Positions 31,151-40,372 of a DNA stretch of 64,000 nt are shown piece by piece. The DNA is taken from positions 1 to 64,000 of the forward strand of contig NZ_SZZT01000003.1 of the NCBI RefSeq assembly GCF_009829945.1, given 5' to 3'. Position 1 is the stretch's first letter, and every line of letters begins with the position of its first letter. Under the pieces are notes generated by a model that was not told the DNA's origin, did no database searches, and saw only the letters and a list, made by a program, of their open reading frames with translations. Origin of the DNA: Pantoea sp. SoEX (GTDB lineage Bacteria; Pseudomonadota; Gammaproteobacteria; Enterobacterales; Enterobacteriaceae). A program made the translations under genes and the position numbers.

Positions 31151-32677
31151 ATGGTTGAAAAAAAACAACATATTTATAAAACAGATGAAGAAAATATCAA
31201 ATTAAATGCTGAATTAAAATTACGTAGAGAAAAATTAAATATATTACGTAAAAATGGTTTTGTTTTTCCTAATAATTTTAGAAGGAATTGTACTTCTGAT
31301 CAATTACATATTAAGTATGATCACATGACTGATAAACAAATAAAAAAATTAAGTAATGAAGTAAGTATTGCTGGTCGTATGATAACAAGAAGAATTTTAG
31401 GTAAGGCTTCTTTTATTACTTTACAGGATGTTGGTGGTCGTATTCAATTATACGTAACCTGTCAGGATATATCAGAACATATTTATACTAATCATTTTAA
31501 AAAGTGGGATATAGGAGATATTATTGGTGCTTGTGGACAATTATTTAAAACAAAGACAGGAGAACTATCCGTCCATTGTTCAAATATTTATTTATTAACT
31601 AAATCTCTTCGTCCATTACCTGATAAATTTCATGGACTTAATAATCAAGAATTAATATATCGCCAACGTTATTTAGATTTAATTGTAAATTATAGATCTA
31701 ATAATATCTTTAAAATGCGTGCTCATATCATAAAAATTATTCGCAATTTTATGACAAATCATAATTTTATGGAAGTAGAGACTCCTATGATGCAAACTAT
31801 ACCAGGAGGAGCTACAGCGCGTCCATTTATTACTCATCATAATAAATTAAATATTGATATGTATCTACGTGTTGCACCAGAATTATACTTAAAACGTTTA
31901 GTAGTAGGAGGATTTGAACGTGTATTTGAAATTAATCGAAATTTTCGTAATGAAGGAATATCACCTATTCATAATCCAGAATTTACTATGATGGAACTTT
32001 ATATGTCTTATGCTGATTATAAAGATTTAATAAAGTTAACAGAAGAACTATTTCGTTTAATAGCTAAAACTGTTATTGGTACAACTACTTTATCTTATGG
32101 TAAACTAAAATTTGATTTTAATAAATCATTTGAAATATTAACTATGAAAAATGCAATAAAAAAGTATTGCAATCAAATAACCACCGATATTTTAAAAGAT
32201 TTTGATAAATTATCTAGGATAGCTAAATGCATGGATATTGAATTAAAAAGTAATTGGAAATTGGGTCATATAATAAATGAAATTTTTGAAAAATATGTAA
32301 CTCCAAATTTAATTCAGCCTACATTTATTACAGAATATCCAATAGAAGTTTCTCCTTTAGCTCGTAGAAATGATATCAATCCTGAAATAGCAGATAGATT
32401 TGAATTTTTTATTGATGGTTATGAAATTTGCAACGGTTTTTCAGAACTTAATGATCCAGATGATCAAGCTGAGAGATTTATGCAACAATTTGGAGATAAA
32501 TACCCAACAAGTGATAAATCAATATTTTATGATGAAGATTACATTACAGCTTTAGAGCATGGTTTACCTCCTACAGCTGGCTTAGGTTTAGGTATTGATC
32601 GAATTATCATGTTATTTACTAATAGTAATAACATTCGTGATGTTATTTTATTTCCTACACTTCGACCAAAAAAATAG
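31151..32677 (+). CDS. lysS: Lysyl-tRNA synthetase (class II)
   Basis: LysS charges tRNA-Lys. The 508 residues (E. coli 505) have the N-terminal OB-fold anticodon-binding domain (about 65-145), followed by the class II catalytic core: motif 1 in [10 protein letters not shown], motif 2 [14 protein letters not shown] and motif 3 [16 protein letters not shown] lies just before the ATG, and the gene is coupled to prfB. A hairpin overlapping the stop codon looks like its terminator. Confidence 0.97.
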   Translation: MVEKKQHIYKTDEENIKLNAELKLRREKLNILRKNGFVFPNNFRRNCTSDQLHIKYDHMTDKQIKKLSNEVSIAGRMITRRILGKASFITLQDVGGRIQLYVTCQDISEHIYTNHFKKWDIGDIIGACGQLFKTKTGELSVHCSNIYLLTKSLRPLPDKFHGLNNQELIYRQRYLDLIVNYRSNNIFKMRAHIIKIIRNFMTNHNFMEVETPMMQTIPGGATARPFITHHNKLNIDMYLRVAPELYLKRLVVGGFERVFEINRNFRNEGISPIHNPEFTMMELYMSYADYKDLIKLTEELFRLIAKTVIGTTTLSYGKLKFDFNKSFEILTMKNAIKKYCNQITTDILKDFDKLSRIAKCMDIELKSNWKLGHIINEIFEKYVTPNLIQPTFITEYPIEVSPLARRNDINPEIADRFEFFIDGYEICNGFSELNDPDDQAERFMQQFGDKYPTSDKSIFYDEDYITALEHGLPPTAGLGLGIDRIIMLFTNSNNIRDVILFPTLRPKK

Positions 32678-32695
32678 TTGAATAACTATTTTTTT
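32668..32695 (+). terminator. Intrinsic terminator-like hairpin at the end of lysS
   Basis: A 12-bp perfect stem (32668-32679 with 32684-32695) and a 4-base GAAT loop overlap the lysS TAG stop. The right arm ends in seven T residues on the + strand. The stem is A/T-rich with one G:C pair, so it is weaker than usual, but its location and T-run support termination of the prfB-lysS transcript. Confidence 0.6.
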
Positions 32696-32926
32696 ATTAA
32701 TAGAATAATTTTCTAATAGTGCATTATTTACAATAATATTTTATTAATTATACCTTAGTTATCTTATCTACAAATATAAAATTTCATTTTTATAAATGAT
32801 TACAAAATAGATGCTGAAATGTTTATTAAAAAAATCGTATATATTTTATATTAGATAATACCTAAATGTTATAACCTTTTGGTAATTATAGTATATTTTT
32901 ATATTCAATATTAGAAGAGATTAATT

Positions 32927-34201
32927 ATGCCACTTCCTTTAGAAAGCAAAAACACAGCACTAAACTATAAAAATTTATTACCATTAGCAAAATATTACAA
33001 AAGCCCATTTTGGGCTTATGATGCCCAGATTATAAAATCTCGTATTGCTCAACTACGTAATTTTGATGTTATACGTTTTGCACAAAAATCTAATTCAAAT
33101 ATTAATATTTTACGTTTAATGCGTTCAGAAGGTGTAAAGGTTGATTCTGTTTCTTTAGGAGAAATAGAACGTGCTTTAGTGGCTGGTTATAAAAATCATA
33201 ATGATGACATAGTTTTTACTGCAGATATATTTGATGAAAATACATTAAAACGTGTTGTTGAACTGAAATTACAAGTAAATATTGGATCTATTGATATGTT
33301 AATTCAACTTGGATCAATATCTCCTGGACATTCAATTTGGTTACGTGTAAATCCTGGTTTTGGTCATGGATTTAATCAAAAAACTAATACAGGAGGAGAA
33401 AATAGTAAACATGGAATTTGGTATAATCATTTATTTTTAGCACTATCAATAATTAGAAGATATAAATTGCGTTTATTAGGTATTCATATACATATAGGTT
33501 CTGGTACAGATTATAAGCATTTAAAGTTGGTATGTAATTCAATGATACGCATAGTTATAGAGTTAAACCACGATTTAGAAATTATTTCTGCAGGAGGAGG
33601 ATTGTCTATTCCTTATCATTTTGATGATACTACAGTAGATACCGAATGTTATTTTCGCATGTGGAATAGAGTAAAACAATGTATTTCAAATTATCTGGGT
33701 CACTCAGTTAAATTAGAAATTGAACCTGGTCGTTTTCTAGTAGCTGAATCAGGAGTATTAGTATCACAGATAAGAGCTATAAAAAATATGGGAGATAAAC
33801 ATTTTATTTTAGTCAATGCTGGTTTTAATGATTTGATGAGACCATCAATGTATGGCTGTTATCATCATATATCCTTAATGACCAAGGACAATCGTTTTAT
33901 AGATACAAAAAAAACTGATAGCATAGTAGCAGGACATTTATGTGAATCTGGAGATATATTTACTCAATCAGAAGGATATACATTGCAAACTCGTGCTCTC
34001 CCTTCTTTAGCACAAGTAGGAGATTATTTGGTATTTCATGATTCTGGTGCATATGGTGCATCTATGTCTTCTAATTATAATAGTCGTCCATTAATTCCAG
34101 AAGTATTATTTGATAATGGTAAATGGATAGAAATTCGTAGAGCACAAACAATTCAAGATTTGATATCTTTAGAACTAATTAAAAATCCATATGATATTTA
34201 A
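32927..34201 (+). CDS. lysA: Diaminopimelate decarboxylase
   Basis: LysA catalyses the last step of lysine synthesis, meso-diaminopimelate to lysine with release of CO2. The 424 residues (E. coli 420) include the PLP-lysine in RFAQKSNSN, the HIHIGSG and SAGGGLSIPY phosphate-binding segments, EPGRFLVAESG, and the catalytic CESGD segment in the C-terminal domain. It stands alone, and the divergent regulator lysR of E. coli is absent, so expression is probably constitutive (inference). Its stop lies one base from the convergent mutH stop. Confidence 0.97.
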   Translation: MPLPLESKNTALNYKNLLPLAKYYKSPFWAYDAQIIKSRIAQLRNFDVIRFAQKSNSNINILRLMRSEGVKVDSVSLGEIERALVAGYKNHNDDIVFTADIFDENTLKRVVELKLQVNIGSIDMLIQLGSISPGHSIWLRVNPGFGHGFNQKTNTGGENSKHGIWYNHLFLALSIIRRYKLRLLGIHIHIGSGTDYKHLKLVCNSMIRIVIELNHDLEIISAGGGLSIPYHFDDTTVDTECYFRMWNRVKQCISNYLGHSVKLEIEPGRFLVAESGVLVSQIRAIKNMGDKHFILVNAGFNDLMRPSMYGCYHHISLMTKDNRFIDTKKTDSIVAGHLCESGDIFTQSEGYTLQTRALPSLAQVGDYLVFHDSGAYGASMSSNYNSRPLIPEVLFDNGKWIEIRRAQTIQDLISLELIKNPYDI

Positions 34202-34202
34202 G

Positions 34203-34895
34203 TTAAATATGATGGCCTGATATTATTATTTTAGTAAAAAATTTTTTTAAATAAAACTTTCTAGGCAAAGTTAAAATTATCATATCTTTATTTTCAATAT
34301 CTTTATTTAATAATTTACTATTAAGGGTTTTAGCTCCTAGTTGTAACAGTAATCCTGTATACTTATTAATATGATTAATTTTACCAAAAATTATCAAATT
34401 CATAATTTCTTCCCAATCTTTACGTAACATCATATCTTCTTTTATGCTAGGACTCCAAAGAAAAGGTCTACCAATTCTACGTATTTTTAGAGGAATATTT
34501 TTATCACCTTCTATAGGAATCCATAGAATTTTTGACAGTCTATTTTTTATATTACTTGTTCTCCAAGTAGTATTTTTATTCTTTATTAAAGAAGCTGTAC
34601 ATATGAAAGTATTTTCTGTTGGATTTCCTAATGAATCTATAGGTATAGTTTTTAGCTCTATTCCAAGATCTATAAAATCTTGTTCAGATTTATTGTATGA
34701 AATTACACCTAAATATATTTCTATTAATCTTCCAATCCAACCCTTATTAATTTTTAAATCACTAGGAACTAACAAATCAGCATTTCTAGCTAAATTTCCT
34801 ATAGTAAATCCTGCTAATGCTTGTGCTCTTGACAATAAAGTAAATTCGTTTTTTGGCATATTTTGGAAATATTTCATATTATTTTTATTAACCAT
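34203..34895 (-). CDS. mutH: DNA mismatch repair endonuclease MutH
   Basis: MutH nicks the unmethylated strand at hemimethylated GATC after activation by MutS and MutL. ATG 34895 gives 230 residues (E. coli 229); a longer open frame to 34952 adds a hydrophobic stretch with no counterpart. The catalytic triad is intact in EQDFIDLGIELKT (Asp, Glu, Lys). The C-terminal LPRKFYLKKFFT DNA-contact segment is present. Retention implies that Dam and MutL should also be encoded elsewhere; mutS is at the right end of the window. Confidence 0.93.
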   Translation of the reverse strand: MVNKNNMKYFQNMPKNEFTLLSRAQALAGFTIGNLARNADLLVPSDLKINKGWIGRLIEIYLGVISYNKSEQDFIDLGIELKTIPIDSLGNPTENTFICTASLIKNKNTTWRTSNIKNRLSKILWIPIEGDKNIPLKIRRIGRPFLWSPSIKEDMMLRKDWEEIMNLIIFGKINHINKYTGLLLQLGAKTLNSKLLNKDIENKDMIILTLPRKFYLKKFFTKIIISGHHI

Positions 34896-35164
34896 TAATA
34901 TAACTAATAATTTAATATAGGCATTGTAATTGGAAAAAATAAAAATTATCAATAATTTCTCTATATTAATTTATTTTAATTATTAAAATAAAAAATAAAT
35001 TATAACAATAATATTTTAGTTTATTAATAGTTTGTTTAACATAATAATTATGTCAATAAAAAGATTTAAAGATATAATGTTAGTTTATTTTGTTTACAAT
35101 AGGTGGTATGCTATCGCTGATAGTGAAAATAAATTTGATAATATTTAGTTAAACTTTAAAATAT

Positions 35165-36028
35165 ATGAATATACATTGTATACCTTTTCCTAAGATTAAT
35201 CCTATTATTTTTTCTATTGGACCAATTTCTTTTCGTTGGTATGGTCTAATGTATTTAATAGGATTAATATTTGCTCTTTGGCTAGCTAATCGTCGTATCA
35301 ATAATAGTCCTTTTAGGGACATAAAAGAAATAGAAAATTTGATATATCTTTGTTTTTTTGGTGCGATTATCGGTGGTAGAATAGGTTATATGCTGTTTTA
35401 CAATTTGCCATTACTGATTGAAAAACCTTTAAATTTAATTAAAATTTGGGATGGAGGTATGTCTTTTCATGGAGGATTAATGGGTGTTATTTTGGTTATT
35501 TTTTATTATTCATATAAAACCAAACGTATGTTTCTTGAAATATCAGATTTTATAGCTCCATTAATTCCATTTGGACTAGGTGCTGGACGTTTAGGAAATT
35601 TTATTAATGGTGAATTATGGGGTAGAGTAGATTTAAATTTTCCATTTACAGTATTATTTCCTAATGCATATTATGAAGATTTAAAACTTTCTATAGAAAA
35701 TCCAAAATACCAAGTATTATTAAACCAATACGGATCTTTACCACGTCATCCTTCTCAATTATATGAATTTATTCTAGAAGGAGTAATTCTATTTTTTATA
35801 CTAAATCTATTTATACATAAATGTAGAAATACAGGTATCATATCTGGTATTTTTTTAATTTTTTATAGTATATTTAGAATCTCAGTAGAATTTTTCCGTG
35901 AACCAGATATTCAATTAGGATTGTTTTATAATAGTATTACTATGGGACAAATTTTATCTTTTCCAATGCTAATCATAGGTGTAATTATTGTCTTATGGTC
36001 TAACTATAATTTAAAAGAAAAGAACTAA
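35165..36028 (+). CDS. lgt: Prolipoprotein diacylglyceryl transferase
   Basis: Lgt adds diacylglycerol to the lipobox cysteine of prolipoproteins in the inner membrane. The 287 residues (E. coli 291) have about seven hydrophobic segments and the Lgt signature [15 protein letters not shown] (about 141-155). SFHGG carries the essential histidine, and [12 protein letters not shown] lies in the first helix region. thyA follows after 4 bp, so the lgt-thyA pair is kept. The ptsP gene normally upstream is missing. Confidence 0.96.
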   Translation: MNIHCIPFPKINPIIFSIGPISFRWYGLMYLIGLIFALWLANRRINNSPFRDIKEIENLIYLCFFGAIIGGRIGYMLFYNLPLLIEKPLNLIKIWDGGMSFHGGLMGVILVIFYYSYKTKRMFLEISDFIAPLIPFGLGAGRLGNFINGELWGRVDLNFPFTVLFPNAYYEDLKLSIENPKYQVLLNQYGSLPRHPSQLYEFILEGVILFFILNLFIHKCRNTGIISGIFLIFYSIFRISVEFFREPDIQLGLFYNSITMGQILSFPMLIIGVIIVLWSNYNLKEKN

Positions 36029-36032
36029 ATAA

Positions 36033-36824
36033 ATGCAAAAATATCTAGAATTAATAAAATATATATTAAAACATGGAGTTATAAAACCTGATCGTACTGG
36101 TATTGGAACAAAATCTATATTTGGTTATCAAATGAGATTTAATTTAGATGATGGTTTTCCATTAATCACCACTAAAAAATGCCATTTTCCTTCGATAGTT
36201 CATGAATTAATTTGGTTTTTGCATGGTGATACTAACATTAAATATTTGAAAGAAAATAAAATTTCTATTTGGAATGAATGGGCTGATACAAAAGGAAATT
36301 TAGGACCAATCTATGGAAAACAATGGCGTAATTGGAATACAAAAACAGGAAAGATAGATCAAATACAACAAGTTATTGATACATTAAATATCAATCCACA
36401 TTCTCGTCGTATTATTGTTTCTTCATGGAATGTTAGTGACTTAAACGATATGGCATTACCACCTTGCCATATTTTATTTCAGTTTTATGTATCAGATAAT
36501 AAATTATCATGTCATTTATATCAGCGTTCATGTGATGTTTTTCTAGGATTACCTTTTAACCTTGCAAGTTATTCACTATTATTACACATGGTAGCACAGC
36601 AATGTAATTTCAGTACTGGAGAGTTAGTTTGGAGTGTCGGAGATGCTCATCTATATCAAAACCATCTAGAACAAGCTTATTTACAAATCAATAGAAAACC
36701 GCGCGAACTGCCCAGTTTAATTATCAAAAGAAAACCAAATACAATATTTAATTATAATTTCAATGATTTTAAAATCAAAGGTTATTATCCTTACCCAATA
36801 ATTCAAGCACCTGTTGCTATTTAA
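36033..36824 (+). CDS. thyA: Thymidylate synthase
   Basis: ThyA methylates dUMP to dTMP with 5,10-methylene-THF. The 263 residues (E. coli 264) include the active-site segment [12 protein letters not shown] with its cysteine, the phosphate-binding [13 protein letters not shown] and the folate-binding GDAHLYQNH. The terminal PVAI matches the conserved C terminus that closes over the active site. It is followed by a 13-bp hairpin. Confidence 0.98.
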   Translation: MQKYLELIKYILKHGVIKPDRTGIGTKSIFGYQMRFNLDDGFPLITTKKCHFPSIVHELIWFLHGDTNIKYLKENKISIWNEWADTKGNLGPIYGKQWRNWNTKTGKIDQIQQVIDTLNINPHSRRIIVSSWNVSDLNDMALPPCHILFQFYVSDNKLSCHLYQRSCDVFLGLPFNLASYSLLLHMVAQQCNFSTGELVWSVGDAHLYQNHLEQAYLQINRKPRELPSLIIKRKPNTIFNYNFNDFKIKGYYPYPIIQAPVAI

Positions 36825-36827
36825 TCA

Positions 36828-36867
36828 CTTTAATATCAATTATACATTTTATATATTGATATTAAAG
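36828..36867 (+). terminator. Hairpin after thyA
   Basis: A 13-bp perfect stem (36828-36840, CTTTAATATCAAT, with 36855-36867) and a 14-base loop begin three bases after the thyA stop. There is no T-run after the right arm, so it could be a 3'-end stabilising structure rather than an intrinsic terminator. recC starts 30 bp downstream. Confidence 0.55.
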
Positions 36868-36896
36868 AATAATTATATTTAATAAAAAAGGATTTT

Positions 36897-39800
36897 ATGC
36901 TTTACATATATCATTCTAATCAACTTGATATTCTTAAAAGTTTATTACATTCAACGATTAATACTACAATTAATAATCATACTTTTAAATCAGAATATAT
37001 ACTTGTACAAAACTTAGACATGATAAAGTGGTTAAAAAAAGGAACAGCATTAGAACTTAATATGTCTACTGATCTTAAATTTAGTGTATTTATAAGTTTC
37101 ATTTGGGATATTATGGATCAAATATCTCCTCATGTAATTACAAAAAATTTTTCTAATAAAAATAACATGGTTTTTATGATTATATGTAGAATGTCAAAAA
37201 TATTAAAAAAAAATTATTTTCCTTTCCTTTGTAATTATCTGGATAATTGTTGTAATGAAGACAATTTATTCCACTTGAGTGTTATTACAGCAAATATTTT
37301 TGAAAAATATATAATATATCGCCCAGACTGGATTAATCTTTGGGAAAAAGGGAAATTAGTTGATTATCTTGGAGATGAACAATTATGGCAAGCAGCAATT
37401 TGGAATGATTTAATATCTGTATATGCAATTAAATCAAAAAAATATAAAGTTCAACAAAATAACTTTTATGATATTTTTATTCAAAAATTACACAAAATTT
37501 CTAAAATAAAAAAATTTTTGCCATCGCGATTGTTTATTTTCGCAATATCATCTTTTTCTCCTTATCATCTACAAGTTTTGCATGCAATGAGTAACTATAT
37601 TGATATTCATGTATTTTTTATAAACCATTGTAGAAACTATTGGGGAGATATTCAAGATCATATTTTTCTATCAAGAAAATCAAAAAATGACAAAATCATT
37701 ATGAATGATGATCAAATTGAAACTAGTAATTATTGGTCAGATTTTTTTAATAATATGTATGAACAACACATTAATAATCCATTAATAGTATCATGGGGAA
37801 AAATAGGTTGTGATAATCTCTTTCTTATTAACCAATTAGAACCCAGTAATCATATTGATAATTTTATAGATATTAAAGAAGATAATTTATTACATTGTAT
37901 TCAGAATGATATTTTAAATCTTAAAAATAGTAGTGTAATTGGATTAACTTGCAAAGATTTAAAATGTAATGACCAAAAAAGACCAATAGATATTGATGAT
38001 AGATCAATTTCAATTAATATTTGTCATGATATACAACATGAAGTACAAATATTACATAATTATTTACTATATTTAATGAATTCTAATTTAGATATTAAAG
38101 AAAATGATATTATAATAATGGTAGCCAATATTGATACTTATATGCCATTTATAAAATCAATATTTTTCAATAAATGTATTAACAATATTTTATCTGTTAA
38201 AATATCAGATTATAATATTATAAATAAAAATCCAATAACTGTTGTTTTTTTTAAATTATTATCTTTATTTGATAATGATTATGTTATTGAAGATATATTA
38301 ACCTTATTAGATGTAAGCACTTTAGCAAAAAATTTTTCAGTCGATGAAAATCAATTAATTTTATTACAAAATTTAATTGATAATATTAACACTTACGAAA
38401 AATTGAATGAGTTTAAAACTGCATCATTAAATAAAAATATTCAAGATAAAGCAATCATCATAGTTCATATTAAACAATTTTTATTAAATTACCTAAATAA
38501 TTATTTACAATATATTTCATTATCTAAAATACCAATAAATAATTTGTTAGATATTTTATTGAAAAATTTATGTAACATTATTTTTAAAATTAATAAGTGG
38601 ACTATCATATTTAAAAAAAATTATCTATTACAAGATTGGTTATTTCTATACAAACAATTAATTAATGATTTTTTTCATGTAGATAATACATCTAAATCGA
38701 TTTTTTTCTTCATGGAACATAATTGGAATCAATTAATACAAAATAGCAATAATTTTATCTTTAAAGAAATTTCAATTAAATTGTTAAAAAATATGTTTTT
38801 CAATCAGTTAAAACAGAACAATAACAATAATTTTTCTTTTTGTGATGGAACAGAAGTGAATTTTTGTAAATTAACTTATACTCGTTTTCTTCCTTTCAAA
38901 GTTATATGTTTGCTAGGGATGAATAAAGACGATTATCCTAGAAAATCAAATTTTAATGAATTAAATTTAATGCATAAAAAACCACGTAAAGGTGATTGTC
39001 ATATTATCGACGAAGATCAATATTTATTTCTAGATATTTTAATGTGTTCTAAAATGAAGCTTTATATCAGTTATATTGATAGATCTAAACAGGAAAGCAC
39101 AAAATATTACCCTTCTAATTTAATAACTGAACTATTAGAATATATTGGACAAAATTTTTATCTTAAAGGAGATGAGAATCTTGAAATAGATAAAAGTCAT
39201 GAAAATATTAAAAAACATTTATTACAATATCACGACTATAACCTATTATTACCGTGTAATATATCCAATAATATTAAGATAGTCAATTATATTGATGAGG
39301 TATTTCCTGCAATAAAAATTCTAGAAAGATCACAGTATAGATTCATTAATGAATTAAAAATACCTAAAATGGATTTTTTAAATATAAAACAATTATTATA
39401 TTTCTGGCAACATCCAATACGTGCTTGGTTTAATAATAGATTAAATGTATTTTTTTCTTTAAATCAATATTTATCAAAAAATGAGTCCTATTATTTTAAT
39501 AAGTTAAAACTTTACCAACTTAAAAATGAGTTATTGAATGCATTAATAGAAAAAAATGATGAAAATATTGAAAATATTTATAATCACCATAAAAAATTTG
39601 ATTACTTCCCTCCAGGTATTTTTTCAGAAATATTTTGGCAAGATCAAAAGAAGGAAATGCAACAAATAGCAATAAAAGTTCTTGATAATTTACAAGAAAT
39701 GACAGAATGGAAAATTAATTTAAAACTTTACAATATAACTTTAACAGGTTCATTAAAACAAGTGCAAAATAATGGATTATTACGTTGGTGTCCAAATAAG

Positions 39801-40265
39801 CTTACAATTAAAGATGGCCTTATATTTTTATTAGAACATCTTATATATTGTGCAACAGGAGGGAATGGGAATAGTAAAATATTTGGTATGTCTAAAAGTT
39901 ATTGGTATTTCAATAATATAAAAAAAAATATAGCTATTGATTTTTTAAATAACTATATTTTTGGTTATATTTCTGGAATGACTAAACCTTTATTGTTATT
40001 AAACAAAAGTAGTAGCACTTGGTTAAAATATTGCTATGATAAAAAAACAAAAAAATTAGTCACTGATAATGTTTCTATAACAAAAGCGCATCATAAGTTA
40101 TTAATTTCTTTAAATGGAGAATATAAAATTTCTGGAGATAATGATGATCCTTATGTAAAACGTTTATATCGTAATTTAAGCAATGTAGAGATCAAAAAAA
40201 TTAAACAATGTTCAGAAATTTGGCATTTACCGGTTTTACAGATCCATGAAAACATAATATGGTAA
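36897..40265 (+). CDS. recC: RecBCD subunit RecC
   Basis: RecC holds RecB and RecD together, splits the DNA strands and scans for Chi. The 1122 residues equal the E. coli length. Landmarks are YHSNQLDIL, VYRPDW-like YRPDWINLW, SWGKIGCD, KRPIDIDDRSISINICH, LLGMNKDDYPR, FWQHPIRAWF and CATGGNGNSKIF. Of residues reported to contact Chi in E. coli, Gln38 and Trp70 are kept, but Thr40 is Leu, Gln44 is Lys and Leu64 is Val. The four genes between thyA and recC in E. coli (ppdAB, ygdB, ppdC) are gone. AAGGAT lies just before the ATG. Confidence 0.95.
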   Translation: MLYIYHSNQLDILKSLLHSTINTTINNHTFKSEYILVQNLDMIKWLKKGTALELNMSTDLKFSVFISFIWDIMDQISPHVITKNFSNKNNMVFMIICRMSKILKKNYFPFLCNYLDNCCNEDNLFHLSVITANIFEKYIIYRPDWINLWEKGKLVDYLGDEQLWQAAIWNDLISVYAIKSKKYKVQQNNFYDIFIQKLHKISKIKKFLPSRLFIFAISSFSPYHLQVLHAMSNYIDIHVFFINHCRNYWGDIQDHIFLSRKSKNDKIIMNDDQIETSNYWSDFFNNMYEQHINNPLIVSWGKIGCDNLFLINQLEPSNHIDNFIDIKEDNLLHCIQNDILNLKNSSVIGLTCKDLKCNDQKRPIDIDDRSISINICHDIQHEVQILHNYLLYLMNSNLDIKENDIIIMVANIDTYMPFIKSIFFNKCINNILSVKISDYNIINKNPITVVFFKLLSLFDNDYVIEDILTLLDVSTLAKNFSVDENQLILLQNLIDNINTYEKLNEFKTASLNKNIQDKAIIIVHIKQFLLNYLNNYLQYISLSKIPINNLLDILLKNLCNIIFKINKWTIIFKKNYLLQDWLFLYKQLINDFFHVDNTSKSIFFFMEHNWNQLIQNSNNFIFKEISIKLLKNMFFNQLKQNNNNNFSFCDGTEVNFCKLTYTRFLPFKVICLLGMNKDDYPRKSNFNELNLMHKKPRKGDCHIIDEDQYLFLDILMCSKMKLYISYIDRSKQESTKYYPSNLITELLEYIGQNFYLKGDENLEIDKSHENIKKHLLQYHDYNLLLPCNISNNIKIVNYIDEVFPAIKILERSQYRFINELKIPKMDFLNIKQLLYFWQHPIRAWFNNRLNVFFSLNQYLSKNESYYFNKLKLYQLKNELLNALIEKNDENIENIYNHHKKFDYFPPGIFSEIFWQDQKKEMQQIAIKVLDNLQEMTEWKINLKLYNITLTGSLKQVQNNGLLRWCPNKLTIKDGLIFLLEHLIYCATGGNGNSKIFGMSKSYWYFNNIKKNIAIDFLNNYIFGYISGMTKPLLLLNKSSSTWLKYCYDKKTKKLVTDNVSITKAHHKLLISLNGEYKISGDNDDPYVKRLYRNLSNVEIKKIKQCSEIWHLPVLQIHENIIW

Positions 40266-40372
40266 CAAAATATATCATAAATTTTATATTTTGCTATCTA
40301 GTAATTGATACAAATCAATAAAAATAAATAGGATTAAATTATTAAAAATACTGGAAATATAAAATAACATCC

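Noticed and set aside
34444-34920. 158-codon open frame antisense to mutH
   Set aside because: It is the mirror frame of a conserved, motif-bearing gene; the protein has no recognisable domain.
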